This document shows positions 1 through 8,670 of a stretch of 64,000 nt of DNA, one piece after another. Below the pieces are notes generated by a model. The model was given only the letters and a program-made list of their open reading frames with translations. It was not told the origin of the DNA and searched no databases. The stretch is from Labilibaculum sp. DW002 (lineage in GTDB: Bacteria; Bacteroidota; Bacteroidia; Bacteroidales; Marinifilaceae), in contig NZ_JAKJSC010000004.1 in NCBI RefSeq assembly GCF_029029525.1, forward strand, positions 186,001 through 250,000, written 5' to 3'. Made by a program: the position numbers and the translations under genes. Position 1 is the stretch's first letter; each line of letters opens with the position of its first letter.

Positions 1-258
1 TTTTTCGATTTATCTTTATTGATATTCTCTTTAGTTAAGGAGTTGAAATATTAGGCTGAAATTTAATTGTGCAACTATAAAATCATCAAGTGTTAGGATC
101 TATGATAAAACTCATATAAAAAATATGCTTTGGAAAGAGAAAGTTAAGAGGTTTAATTACTTACAAAGTTTAAGTGTTTAATAACGGTCTGATCTGCAAT
201 CGTTTCCAAAAAGTGTTTTTAAACATTATCCAAAGAGGAAAAAAACACGCGAAAGTAC

Positions 259-289
259 TTTGATTTGTATCGAAAGACCTTAAAATTTG
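259..289 (+). promoter_or_regulatory. Candidate Bacteroidota promoter of the citrate lyase operon
   Basis: TTTG at 259-262 is followed after 19 bp by AAaaTTTG at 282-289. This matches the Bacteroidota -33 TTTG / -7 TAnnTTTG pattern with one mismatch in the -7 box. It lies about 55 bp upstream of citD. The rest of 1-342 is AT-rich and holds no gene that I can see. Transcription start is not shown by the sequence. Confidence 0.45.
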
Positions 290-342
290 CATGTACAAAT
301 ATTTCGAATCACACGTAATAAATTAACAAATATCCACTAACA

Positions 343-630
343 ATGACACCTAAGTTTAAAGCTCAAGCTGGAACTTTCGAATCAAGCGACATTATGGTTC
401 TTATAGAGCCAGTTGCGGAAGGATCTGGAAGACAGGTTGACATTTCTTCAACTGTAATGCTGCAGTTCGAAGAAGATCTTAAAACATGCATCAATCAAGT
501 TTTAGATGTAATGGAAATTGAAAATGTGCACCTTATTGCAAAAGATAAAGGCGCATTAACACCGACCATTAAAGCGAGAGTTGAAACCGCAGTTAAACGT
601 TCTTTAGGTATTCAGGAGGGTACATTGTAA
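343..630 (+). CDS. citD: Citrate lyase acyl carrier protein (gamma subunit)
   Basis: CitD carries the phosphoribosyl-dephospho-CoA prosthetic group of citrate lyase, shuttling the acetyl and citryl thioester between the CitF and CitE active sites. At 95 residues it has the usual family length. The N-terminal motif AGTFESSDIMV matches the attachment region, with Ser14 the expected modified residue (known from the enterobacterial enzymes). It is the first gene of the operon, and its stop codon overlaps the citE start (TAATG). Cytoplasmic. The identification rests on motif, length and the four recognisable neighbours. Confidence 0.95.
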   Translation: MTPKFKAQAGTFESSDIMVLIEPVAEGSGRQVDISSTVMLQFEEDLKTCINQVLDVMEIENVHLIAKDKGALTPTIKARVETAVKRSLGIQEGTL

Positions 631-1532
631 TGGCTAAGAAGAAAAGAAGATCAATGTTGTACATCCCGGGTAATAATCCGGCAATGATTCAACAAGCGGG
701 TGTTTATGGCTGTGATGCCGTACTACTTGATTTGGAAGATGCAGTAGCATTGAACCAAAAAGATGCTGCACGTATTTTGGTACGCAGCATGCTTGAAACC
801 GTAAATTTCTACGATACCGAAGTTTGTGTTCGTGTAAACAACATGCAAACACCATTCGGTTTGGCGGATTTGGAAGAGATTGTTCCTATGCAGCCAGACA
901 ATATTCGTTTTCCTAAAACGGAATCGGTTCAGGATGTTAAAGATTTCATGAAAGAGGTTCGTAGAATCGAAAAAGAGCATGGAATCAAAAATCCAAAGAT
1001 GACCATTCACGTAATGATTGAAACGGCTAAAGGAGTTGCTAATGTATACGATATTGCTGCTTGCGAGCCACGTGTAGATGCAATCACTATTGGAGGTCAG
1101 GATTTAACGGCTGATATGGGTATTGTGAAAACGCCGGACGGAGCAGGAATCGACTATGCTCGTAAGAGAATCGTTATGGCTGGTAAGGCTAATAATCTAG
1201 ATGTATTAGATACTGTTTTTGCTGATGTTAATGATGAGGAGGGTCTTAAAGAGGAGACTGAATACATCAAGAAATTAGGTTTTGCTGGTAAAGCATTGAT
1301 TAATCCACGTCAGGTTGATCCTGTTCACGAGGTATTCAATCCTAGCGAAAACGAAATCCGTAAAGCTTACCGTGTGTATTCTGAGTTTTATAAGAATACT
1401 AAAGCGGGTATCGGTGTTTTTGCTATTGATGGTAAGATGATTGATGCTCCTGTTGTTCAGAGAGCTATCACCGTTTTAGAATATGCTAATATCGATATTA
1501 ACAGAAATCGAAAAAAATGCAGATTAGTTTAA
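630..1532 (+). CDS. citE: Citrate lyase beta subunit (citryl-ACP lyase)
   Basis: CitE cleaves citryl-ACP to oxaloacetate and acetyl-ACP. The 300-residue sequence has the HpcH/HpaI-type TIM-barrel signatures of the CitE family: an LDLEDAV segment near residue 35, FPKTES near 94, IETAKGV near 130 (metal-binding Glu) and GGQDLTAD near 155 (metal-binding Asp). The start overlaps the citD stop and has GGAGGG about 10 nt upstream, one of the clearer Shine-Dalgarno sequences here. It is translationally coupled to citD and is followed after 26 bp by citF. Confidence 0.96.
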   Translation: MAKKKRRSMLYIPGNNPAMIQQAGVYGCDAVLLDLEDAVALNQKDAARILVRSMLETVNFYDTEVCVRVNNMQTPFGLADLEEIVPMQPDNIRFPKTESVQDVKDFMKEVRRIEKEHGIKNPKMTIHVMIETAKGVANVYDIAACEPRVDAITIGGQDLTADMGIVKTPDGAGIDYARKRIVMAGKANNLDVLDTVFADVNDEEGLKEETEYIKKLGFAGKALINPRQVDPVHEVFNPSENEIRKAYRVYSEFYKNTKAGIGVFAIDGKMIDAPVVQRAITVLEYANIDINRNRKKCRLV

Positions 1533-1558
1533 GCTTTGATTCTTAAAGAAGTAGACAA

Positions 1559-3118
1559 ATGAAAAACGCATTAGGAGTTGAAATCCCTGAATATATAGAA
1601 GGTTTAGGCGAATTGCAGCCTTACCAAGGTGTTTGGAAAAGTATCATCGAAGATGAAGTTCCATCTACCAACATATCACGTACTTTAAAGGCAAAGAAAG
1701 CACACACATCAAAATTTTGTGATAGTTTAGAAGAAGCTATTAAAAAGTGCGAGCCTTTCGATGGTATGACTGTTACTTGTCATCATCACCTTCGTGGAGG
1801 AGATGGTGTATTGATGCAAACTATTGAGATTTTAGACAAGATGGGAATCAAAGATATTACTTTGGCTTCTTCATCTCTAACTTCTGCTCACGATGGTTTG
1901 GTACCTTACGTTGAGAATGGTATGATTACTAAGATTTTTTCTTCAGGTATTAGAGGACGTCTTGGTGAAATCATCTCAATGGGAAAATTAAAGCATCCTG
2001 CAATTATTCACTCACATGGCGGTCGTGTTCGCGATTTCCTAACAGGACGCATTAAACCAGATTTATCGGTACTTGCTGCTTCAGCCGCTGATGAGGAAGG
2101 TAACTCAACCGGATCTCACGGACCATCTGCATTTGGTTCTATGGGCTATGCTGATATTGATGCAAGATATTCAAAGAATGTCATTGTCGTTACTGATAAT
2201 ATCGTTGAATACCCATGTGTTCCAAGTACAGTACGTCAGCATTTTGTTGATCATGTTGTAAAAGTGGATAGTATTGGTGATGCATCTAAGATTGCATCAG
2301 GTACAACACGTATCACATCTTCACCAATGGATTTGCGAATTGCTCGTATTGGTGCTACAGTAATCGAACATTCTGGTTTGTTTAAGGATGGTATGTCATT
2401 CCAGGTTGGTGCCGGTGGTGCTTCTTTGGCTGTGGCTAAATTCCTTCGTGAGGATATGAAGCGTAAGAACATTCAGGGATCATTCATGATTGGTGGTGTA
2501 ACATCTTACGGTGTTGACATGCTTGAAGAAGGCTTATTTAAAGCTATTTTCGATGTTCAGTCGTTTGATGCTGCAGTAAGTACTTCTGTATTGAATAACC
2601 CTAAACACGTTGAGATTACTTGTGATCAATATGCGAATCCTAATAACTGTGGAGCCATGACCAATAAATTGGATGTGGTAGTCTTGGGGGCACTTGAGGT
2701 TGATGTTGACTTTAATGTTAACGTAATCACAGGTTCTTCAGGAGAGATTCGTGGTGCATCGGGAGGTCACTCTGATACAGCATCAGGAGCAAACCTTTCT
2801 GTTATTGTTTGCCCATCTTTCCGTGGTCGTTTACCAATTATTATGGATCGTGTTCACACTGTTGTAACGCCAGGTGAAAGTGTTGATGTTATTGTAACTG
2901 AGCGTGGTGTTTGCGTGAATCCAGCAAAACCTAATTTAGCTGCTGCCTTGAAAAAAGCAGGTGTAAAAGTCGTTGATATCAGAGATCTTAAAAAAGAAGT
3001 TGAAGAAATGACAGGAATACCTGCAGAAAAGCAATTGGGAGATAAAATTGTCGGCTTGGTTGAGTATAGAGATGGAACTATTATTGATGTGATCTATAAT
3101 GTGGAAAATCTCTCTTAA
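1559..3118 (+). CDS. citF: Citrate lyase alpha subunit (citrate:acetyl-ACP transferase)
   Basis: CitF exchanges the acetyl group on the carrier protein for citrate, giving citryl-ACP for CitE. The 519-residue length fits the family. The sequence has the glycine-rich CoA-transferase-like segments of CitF, for example VTCHHHLRGGDG near residue 73, SHGGRVRDFLTGR near 150 and GASGGHSDTASGAN near 400. Codons are biased to GGT, CGT and GCT, which suggests strong expression. With CitD and CitE it forms the lyase complex in the cytoplasm. No citrate transporter or CitAB sensor lies in the window. Confidence 0.96.
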   Translation: MKNALGVEIPEYIEGLGELQPYQGVWKSIIEDEVPSTNISRTLKAKKAHTSKFCDSLEEAIKKCEPFDGMTVTCHHHLRGGDGVLMQTIEILDKMGIKDITLASSSLTSAHDGLVPYVENGMITKIFSSGIRGRLGEIISMGKLKHPAIIHSHGGRVRDFLTGRIKPDLSVLAASAADEEGNSTGSHGPSAFGSMGYADIDARYSKNVIVVTDNIVEYPCVPSTVRQHFVDHVVKVDSIGDASKIASGTTRITSSPMDLRIARIGATVIEHSGLFKDGMSFQVGAGGASLAVAKFLREDMKRKNIQGSFMIGGVTSYGVDMLEEGLFKAIFDVQSFDAAVSTSVLNNPKHVEITCDQYANPNNCGAMTNKLDVVVLGALEVDVDFNVNVITGSSGEIRGASGGHSDTASGANLSVIVCPSFRGRLPIIMDRVHTVVTPGESVDVIVTERGVCVNPAKPNLAAALKKAGVKVVDIRDLKKEVEEMTGIPAEKQLGDKIVGLVEYRDGTIIDVIYNVENLS

Positions 3119-3150
3119 TTAGAAGCGAATTTTATCCTAATCAAATACAT

Positions 3151-3183
3151 TACGCCCTAACTGTTTGTTACATTTAGGGCGTA
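3151..3183 (+). terminator. Intra-operon hairpin between citF and citXG
   Basis: A perfect 10-bp inverted repeat (TACGCCCTAA at 3151-3160, TTAGGGCGTA at 3174-3183) encloses a 13-nt loop, 32 bp after the citF stop. No run of T follows, so it is more likely an attenuating or mRNA 3'-end protecting structure than a full terminator. It would separate the abundant structural subunits from the catalytic amounts of maturation enzymes needed. Confidence 0.55.
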
Positions 3184-3198
3184 TTATTAATAGTGCAG

Positions 3199-4590
3199 AT
3201 GGAGAAGCTAATTAGCGAAATATTAAATGCCAAAGAAGAGAGAGCCGAAGCAAGAAAAGAACTTGCTTCCAAAAGGCTTGTATCGTTAAGTTTGACCCTT
3301 AATATTCCAGGTGTTCCAAAGTCTAATGACTTAATAAATAGTTTCTTTTCTTCTAGTTTTGCTGATTTAAAAAGATTTCTACTTTCGTATCGAATAGTGA
3401 TTAGCGAGGATGAGGAAATTATAAATAAAGATGCAGCTGGAGACTTTTACCTCGTTCCAATTTGTGATACAGGTATAAGAGCAAAAGCAATTAAAGAGAT
3501 AACGGAAGGTTTTGAAGAAGATCATCCTCTTGGTCGATTATTAGATGTTGATATAACAGATGAAAATGGGAGTCCTGTTTCATCGGGCAAGGCAAAGGTA
3601 TGTTATTTCTGTAATGAACATCCTGCCGTTTATTGCATGAGAATGCAAACGCATGAGTACACTGAAATGAGAAAGCGTATCGAGACAGATATGATTCAGT
3701 TTCTTGAGTCTAGGAGAAAGGATCGAATCTGTAAGGATTTGTCTGCTTTTGCATTAAAAGCATTGCTGCACGAAGTTTCTCTATCTCCGAAACCTGGCCT
3801 CGTCGATCGCTTTTCGAGTGGTTCGCATACTGATATGGATTATGCTACTTTTTTAAATTCAAGTGCTGTTTTGGCGGTCTATTTTAAAGAAATTGCAGAG
3901 TTCGGATTTTCTTTTTCATCCAGTAATGGTAAAGATGCCCTTCCCAAATTGCGACAAATTGGATTGCAAATGGAAGAGGATATGTTTGCAGAAACCAAAG
4001 GGGTGAACACACATAAAGGCGCAATTTTTTTATTGGGTTTTTCTCTTTTTGTATCGGCTCTTAAAATTAAAAAACGGAACTTTTCCTACGATTCATTTGT
4101 TGATCAGATAAAAGAATTAAATGGGAGTTTGGTTGAAAAGGAATTGGGGCAGAAATTATATTCGAAGGGTAAAACTCACGGTGAAGAGTGTTTTGAAAAA
4201 TTTGGAGAGAAGGGAAAAGGAATAAGAGGAGAGATACAAGCCGGTTTGCCATGTGTATTTAAGCATGCAATTCCAGTATTGAATTCTTGTTTTAATGATT
4301 TGGAATTGGAAAACGATTCGTCAATTCAGTTTGGACTTACAAAAGCACTTTTATCTTTAATTGCGCACAATAACGATAGCAATATCTTATATCGCAAAGG
4401 AGAGCGAATTCTTGATGAATTAAAAGATTTGTCGCAACAAGCTTTTGAAGTTTATGGATCGAATTATTTTAAGGAGAAGTACCAAGAATTGATGAGCTTT
4501 TGTGAGCAAAATAGGATCTCGCCAGGCGGGTCAGCAGATTTATTAGCAGTGAGTTATTTTATATATATGGTAAATCAAAAATACGCATAA
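3199..4590 (+). CDS. citXG: CitX-CitG fusion: prosthetic-group synthase and transferase of citrate lyase
   Basis: This protein makes and attaches the citrate lyase cofactor. Residues 1 to about 170 resemble CitX (apo-citrate lyase phosphoribosyl-dephospho-CoA transferase), with the typical GRLLDVDI segment. Residues from about 180 resemble CitG (triphosphoribosyl-dephospho-CoA synthase), with LSPKPGLVDR, NTHKGAIFLLG, SNILYRKG and ISPGGSADLLA. Fused CitXG is known in Haemophilus, while enterobacteria carry separate genes. I chose ATG 3199; a GTG lies 6 bp upstream in frame. It follows the hairpin after citF and precedes citC by 179 bp. Confidence 0.92.
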   Translation: MEKLISEILNAKEERAEARKELASKRLVSLSLTLNIPGVPKSNDLINSFFSSSFADLKRFLLSYRIVISEDEEIINKDAAGDFYLVPICDTGIRAKAIKEITEGFEEDHPLGRLLDVDITDENGSPVSSGKAKVCYFCNEHPAVYCMRMQTHEYTEMRKRIETDMIQFLESRRKDRICKDLSAFALKALLHEVSLSPKPGLVDRFSSGSHTDMDYATFLNSSAVLAVYFKEIAEFGFSFSSSNGKDALPKLRQIGLQMEEDMFAETKGVNTHKGAIFLLGFSLFVSALKIKKRNFSYDSFVDQIKELNGSLVEKELGQKLYSKGKTHGEECFEKFGEKGKGIRGEIQAGLPCVFKHAIPVLNSCFNDLELENDSSIQFGLTKALLSLIAHNNDSNILYRKGERILDELKDLSQQAFEVYGSNYFKEKYQELMSFCEQNRISPGGSADLLAVSYFIYMVNQKYA

Positions 4591-4769
4591 GCTTTTGCTG
4601 AATACAAATTGATACGGAATAAAAAAATAACATTTATCATGATTTGACACTTAAAAAACTCCTTTCATAACATATAAAATTAAAGGTGGATTTTCTGTGG
4701 AATTCATATCATTGAATAGTTAAATACAATAAACAAAAACACAACAAATACTAAAACGAACTACTAAGT

Positions 4770-5843
4770 ATGGGCGTTGAGAATACAGATTATAGGGAAG
4801 AGTCTTTAGATTTAAAGAATCCCTTTGATATAAAATTAGTTTCAGAATTTATGGAGCCATTGGGCTTCGAATTTGATCCTAGCGATGTGGATTACGCCAT
4901 GATCCTATATAACTTGAATGGGGAAGTAATCGGAACGGGGTCATATAAGGGGAGAGTATTAAAGTATGTTGCAGTTTCTCCAAAATTTAGAGAAGGCGCT
5001 GCTTTTGCTCAAATTGTTACCCATTTAATTGATCTTGTAATTCTTAAGCATAAGCATATTTTTGTTTATACCAAGCCTCGAAATTTAGAGGTGTTTAAGG
5101 GTTTAGGATTTACCGAAATTGCCACAGCAGAGCCTTTGTTTTCGGTGCTTGAATTCGGCTATGAAAACATCAAGACTTACCAGGACTATTTAAGGTCAAT
5201 AAAAAAGGATCTTAGTGTTGGAGATATTGCTTCTGTGGTGGTCAACTGCAATCCCTTTACAAAAGGTCACAAGTACCTAATAGAGAAGGCGTGTAAAGAA
5301 AATAGATTGGTTTATCTCTTTATTGTCGAAGAAGATCGCTCTTCTTTTACCTTTGACATTAGGTGGCGATTAATTAAAGAGGAACTTGGGCACTTGGACA
5401 ACCTTGTAATGGTAAAAGGAGGTAACTACGTTGTTTCCGGAACTATTTTCCCTTGTTATTTCCTTAAAGAGGAAAAGGAATGTGATATTGCAGCAAAACA
5501 AGCAGAATTAGATGTGGTCACCTTTATGAACTACATTGTGCCGATATTAAATATCAACAGAAGGTACATAGGAACAGAGATGTATTCACCGGTTACGGCT
5601 GCTTATAACGAGGCAATGTTAAAATACCTTCCTTCTAATGGAGTTGAAATCTTAGAAATCCCTAGAATAACCCAAGGAGGTGCTGATAATTATATTTCAG
5701 CATCGAAGGTAAGAAAGGCAATTCGAGAAGATCGCTTAAATGACATCCTTGATTTTTTACCTGATTCAACAAAGAATTATCTTTTATCAGATGAGTCTTT
5801 AGAGATTCGGGAGAAAATACGAAATACAGTTTCAAGACATTAA
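4770..5843 (+). CDS. citC: [Citrate (pro-3S)-lyase] ligase
   Basis: CitC acetylates the thiol of the CitD prosthetic group at the expense of ATP, activating the lyase. The 357-residue protein has a GNAT-like N-terminal part (about 1-145; VAVSPKFREGAAFAQ resembles the acetyl-CoA loop) and a C-terminal nucleotidyltransferase part. The latter shows NPFTKGHKYLIEKA near 165, an HxGH-type nucleotide-binding site, and ISASKVRKAI near 315. The 179-bp gap upstream could hold its own promoter. It ends the operon just before a strong terminator. Confidence 0.93.
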   Translation: MGVENTDYREESLDLKNPFDIKLVSEFMEPLGFEFDPSDVDYAMILYNLNGEVIGTGSYKGRVLKYVAVSPKFREGAAFAQIVTHLIDLVILKHKHIFVYTKPRNLEVFKGLGFTEIATAEPLFSVLEFGYENIKTYQDYLRSIKKDLSVGDIASVVVNCNPFTKGHKYLIEKACKENRLVYLFIVEEDRSSFTFDIRWRLIKEELGHLDNLVMVKGGNYVVSGTIFPCYFLKEEKECDIAAKQAELDVVTFMNYIVPILNINRRYIGTEMYSPVTAAYNEAMLKYLPSNGVEILEIPRITQGGADNYISASKVRKAIREDRLNDILDFLPDSTKNYLLSDESLEIREKIRNTVSRH

Positions 5844-5850
5844 ATAGCAA

Positions 5851-5877
5851 AGCCGGATTTTCATCCGGCTTTTTTTA
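5851..5877. terminator. Rho-independent terminator after citC
   Basis: AGCCGGAT at 5851-5858 and ATCCGGCT at 5863-5870 form a GC-rich 8-bp stem with a TTTC loop, followed by a T run. It lies 7 bp after the citC stop and faces the convergent gene at 5891-6211. It clearly closes the citrate lyase operon. Confidence 0.9.
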
Positions 5878-5890
5878 TGGTATACATTGT

Positions 5891-6211
5891 CTATTTAAAT
5901 CTTAGTTTTTTTCTAAGAATAGATAAACTTGTTGGTTTTGAATTGTACCTGTATTTGGCAAATACCAAATAGAAAAGTAATAGTAAGTTGAAAATGTAAT
6001 TAAAATACAGAGGAATATGGTAGTTTTTATTGGTGATATCATCAATAATAATATACCAAAAAGTGAAAACTTCCCCTAGAAACCAAAGCCAAATAAAAAA
6101 CTCATTAAGGTCGTCAACCTTTCGGGTTTTAAATGTGTGTATAACTTGAGGTAATCCGCATATTGCGAAAAGGATGCTACCCATCCAGCCAATAATTTCG
6201 TTTGCTTCCAT
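5891..6211 (-). CDS. SemiSWEET-like PQ-loop membrane protein
   Basis: A 106-residue integral membrane protein with about three hydrophobic helices. The first helix carries a PQ-loop motif (CGLPQVIHTFKTRKVDDLN, residues about 18-36). This architecture fits bacterial SemiSWEETs, which transport sugars as homodimers, but many PQ-loop proteins of this size have unknown substrates, so a sugar cannot be assigned. The lysine- and arginine-rich tail follows the third helix. It lies downstream of the phosphatase gene on the same strand (56 bp gap) and converges on citC. Confidence 0.7.
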   Translation of the reverse strand: MEANEIIGWMGSILFAICGLPQVIHTFKTRKVDDLNEFFIWLWFLGEVFTFWYIIIDDITNKNYHIPLYFNYIFNLLLLFYLVFAKYRYNSKPTSLSILRKKLRFK

Positions 6212-6267
6212 ATTATCAAATTTTATGCAAAAATGAGGAAAACAAAGGAGAAAAAGGAGTATTTGAA

Positions 6268-7830
6268 CTAATTTCTTTGGATTAACAATAGGGTTCTATC
6301 GTCGTCATATTTTGAGATGTTAAAAAGCTGTGCTAATTCTGTTTCTAGCTCTTTTGCTGCAATAATTTCTTTGTCTTTTTTATTGTCTAAAGCATAATGC
6401 ATCGCATCATCACCAATCATTTCCCCCGTTCTATCATTAACAGCTTCAATATAACCATCAGTATAAAGTAAAAGTTTATCTCCGATATTAAAATCTTGTA
6501 TTAAGCTTAGATAGTGTGCATCTGGGATAACACCAAGTAGAGTGCCAACAATATTTAATTGAGTTGTTTTGTTTTCCTTCGCATTGTAAAAGACAGGTTG
6601 TAAGGCTCCTGCGGATGCAATACTTACCTTTGATGTCTGTGAGCAAACTGTTATAATACTTAAGGTTGTAAAAACTTCGCTAAGCTTAAGGTCCTTGAAA
6701 ATAGACTTGTTTATTATTTCGAGAAACTTACCAGGTGATTTTATAAAATCAAATTCCTCTCGACTCAGGTAAAAGTTTATAGTGCTACGAACATATGCAA
6801 TGTAGGCTGGGACAAAAAACCATGCATCCCATTTTTTACCCATCACATCTCCTAAGATTAAAATCTTTCTATTTTCATCGATATCAACAACTTCGTAATA
6901 ATCTCCGCCAGGAAGCTTGTCGTAAGGTTGATTTAAAATCTGAATATTAAAATCGCGCAGATCATCCTCAAATTCACTTTCGAAACGAATTGGAGATCTT
7001 TTAGCGGCAGTATTTAGTGCATTTAAATATTTGTTTTTTAAATCGTGTTCTCTTTGAACATTAGAATTGATCTGATGAATGATCAATTTTGAATTTAATT
7101 TTTTAAATAGAAAATTACTGATTTTTGAACTTAACAATTGATCAATTTGATCCATATCGTCAGCATCAGAAATTAAGATACTTATTGGAATATGGTGAGA
7201 TACAATCTCTGTAATTTTATCTAAAATGGTAATCGCCCACTTTGCTTTATCGTCTATGATAATTCCCCAAGTATTTGTGTCTTGAAGAGCCATAAAGAAA
7301 TCGGTGTCGGAATAAACCGCTTTAATGTTTGTTTTTAGATGTTTTCGTGGGAGAGCAAAAGGCTTAATTCTATTGGCGCAATAGATTAAATTTCCTTTTT
7401 CAAAACTAATATCATCCTTTCTAGCACTGTCAAGAATATCTTTTCTGAGGTAAGCTTTTTTTAAGTGCGACTGAATTTTGGAGATGAAAATCTTCTGCTT
7501 GATGGGTTTGGTGATGAAATCATCAGCACCGTCATTAAGGTTTTTAATCCAAGTTTCTTCTTCTGTATTTCCAGAAAGGAAAATAAAAGGTGTGTGTTGG
7601 TATTCGGGTGTTTTTCGTAGTCTTTTAACCAATTCATTACCATCTATAAGAGGCATGTAAAGGTCAGAAATGATGAGGTCAAAATGTTGATTTTTAGCCT
7701 CGTCGATAGCTTCTTTGCCATTTTTTGCCAATGTGGTTTGATAACCTAAGCCTTTAAGAGTAAACTCAATAAACTTTAAGATAACTACATCGTCATCAAC
7801 AACAAGTATATTTGGCGAGACTTTGGCCAT
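6268..7830 (-). CDS. Response regulator with PP2C-type (SpoIIE/RsbU) phosphatase output
   Basis: Residues 1-125 form a receiver domain with the acceptor Asp in LIISDLYMPLIDG and the conserved Lys in ITKPIKQK. A middle region (about 130-270) is of unclear fold. The C-terminal half is a SpoIIE-type PP2C Ser/Thr phosphatase with metal-binding acidic motifs GGDYYEV, ILGDVMGK, YTDGYIEA and DDRTLLL. The usual GKG after the second motif reads GKK. RsbU-type enzymes dephosphorylate a STAS antagonist, and a STAS gene ends 9 bp upstream, so that protein is the likely substrate. Third gene of a Hpt-STAS-phosphatase operon. Confidence 0.88.
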   Translation of the reverse strand: MAKVSPNILVVDDDVVILKFIEFTLKGLGYQTTLAKNGKEAIDEAKNQHFDLIISDLYMPLIDGNELVKRLRKTPEYQHTPFIFLSGNTEEETWIKNLNDGADDFITKPIKQKIFISKIQSHLKKAYLRKDILDSARKDDISFEKGNLIYCANRIKPFALPRKHLKTNIKAVYSDTDFFMALQDTNTWGIIIDDKAKWAITILDKITEIVSHHIPISILISDADDMDQIDQLLSSKISNFLFKKLNSKLIIHQINSNVQREHDLKNKYLNALNTAAKRSPIRFESEFEDDLRDFNIQILNQPYDKLPGGDYYEVVDIDENRKILILGDVMGKKWDAWFFVPAYIAYVRSTINFYLSREEFDFIKSPGKFLEIINKSIFKDLKLSEVFTTLSIITVCSQTSKVSIASAGALQPVFYNAKENKTTQLNIVGTLLGVIPDAHYLSLIQDFNIGDKLLLYTDGYIEAVNDRTGEMIGDDAMHYALDNKKDKEIIAAKELETELAQLFNISKYDDDRTLLLIQRN

Positions 7831-7839
7831 CCAAGCAAT

Positions 7840-8190
7840 TTATTCTGCCGATGAAAAACTGTTAACACAAGCGGTTGTATCCTGCAAAATGTCAAAAATA
7901 GAATCAAGCTGCATTAGTTCAATCAATTCCATAACATCGTTGTTGATATTACAAAGCTTAATAAAACTCTTGTGCTCTTTTGACGTTTTAAGTGCAGATA
8001 ACAAAGCTCCAAATCCTGAGCTATCAATAAAACTTATGCCTTCAAAATCAATAACCAATTGTGATTTTGGTTGAGTTAAGAATTCATTCATTTTTTCCTT
8101 CGCAAGATTCGCATTTAATGCGTATAACCTATTGGTAGCACCCAATTTCATTATGGTTACAGAGTTAACTTGTTTGGTTTCAATATTCAT
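7840..8190 (-). CDS. STAS-domain anti-sigma-factor antagonist-like protein
   Basis: A 116-residue single STAS domain of the SpoIIAA/RsbV type. The conserved phosphorylation segment is FIDSSGFGALLSALK near residue 50, where the Ser is normally phosphorylated by a partner kinase and dephosphorylated by a PP2C enzyme. The PP2C gene begins 9 bp downstream and the Hpt gene ends 24 bp upstream, all on one strand. No anti-sigma kinase (RsbW/SpoIIAB) or sigma factor is adjacent, so the binding partner must be encoded elsewhere or be a different kind of target. Confidence 0.85.
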   Translation of the reverse strand: MNIETKQVNSVTIMKLGATNRLYALNANLAKEKMNEFLTQPKSQLVIDFEGISFIDSSGFGALLSALKTSKEHKSFIKLCNINNDVMELIELMQLDSIFDILQDTTACVNSFSSAE

Positions 8191-8214
8191 AGTGGTAAAA
8201 TCTGGTGTAAATTT

Positions 8215-8670
8215 TTAATGTTGTTCTAGCGTTTCTTTTAGTTCTCTAATAGCTAATGGACATTGAGTTAAAAAGCCTTCTACTAATTCAGGAATGTGCT
8301 TTAATTCAATGTCATTTTTAGTTTCATACTTCACATTAATCCAATTCTTTTCATCAGAAGGACTAAATTCAATGCCTTTTTCTTTTTTTATCTGTAAATC
8401 AAATTTAAGATTCCCTTTCGAAAAATGTTCTAGCTGTTCCAAGTAGCTTCCGGTCTTTTCCATTCCCATTGTTCTTACTGATGATTTTGCTTTGTGAGCA
8501 ACAGCACCTAAAGCTTGCCAATCTTGGGATTCGAAACTATTCGAAACCTCATCTAAGAACTCGGGAACTTGTTCTATAAAAATATCAATCATTTCTTTGA
8601 TGATACTGTAGTCATTTCCAGACATTTCCTTTAAATAGCTTAAGTCAGTAAGCTTTTCCCCTAGAGTCAT
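8215..8670 (-). CDS. Histidine phosphotransfer (Hpt) domain protein
   Basis: This 151-residue helical protein carries the Hpt signature VAHKAKSSVRTMGM near residue 58, with the His as phosphoacceptor. Such proteins relay phosphate between a hybrid histidine kinase and a receiver. The best local partner is the receiver of the phosphatase encoded two genes downstream. The segment after the motif (about 85-125) is polar and longer than in a minimal Hpt domain. It is the first gene of the operon. No cognate histidine kinase lies next to it. Confidence 0.8.
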   Translation of the reverse strand: MTLGEKLTDLSYLKEMSGNDYSIIKEMIDIFIEQVPEFLDEVSNSFESQDWQALGAVAHKAKSSVRTMGMEKTGSYLEQLEHFSKGNLKFDLQIKKEKGIEFSPSDEKNWINVKYETKNDIELKHIPELVEGFLTQCPLAIRELKETLEQH

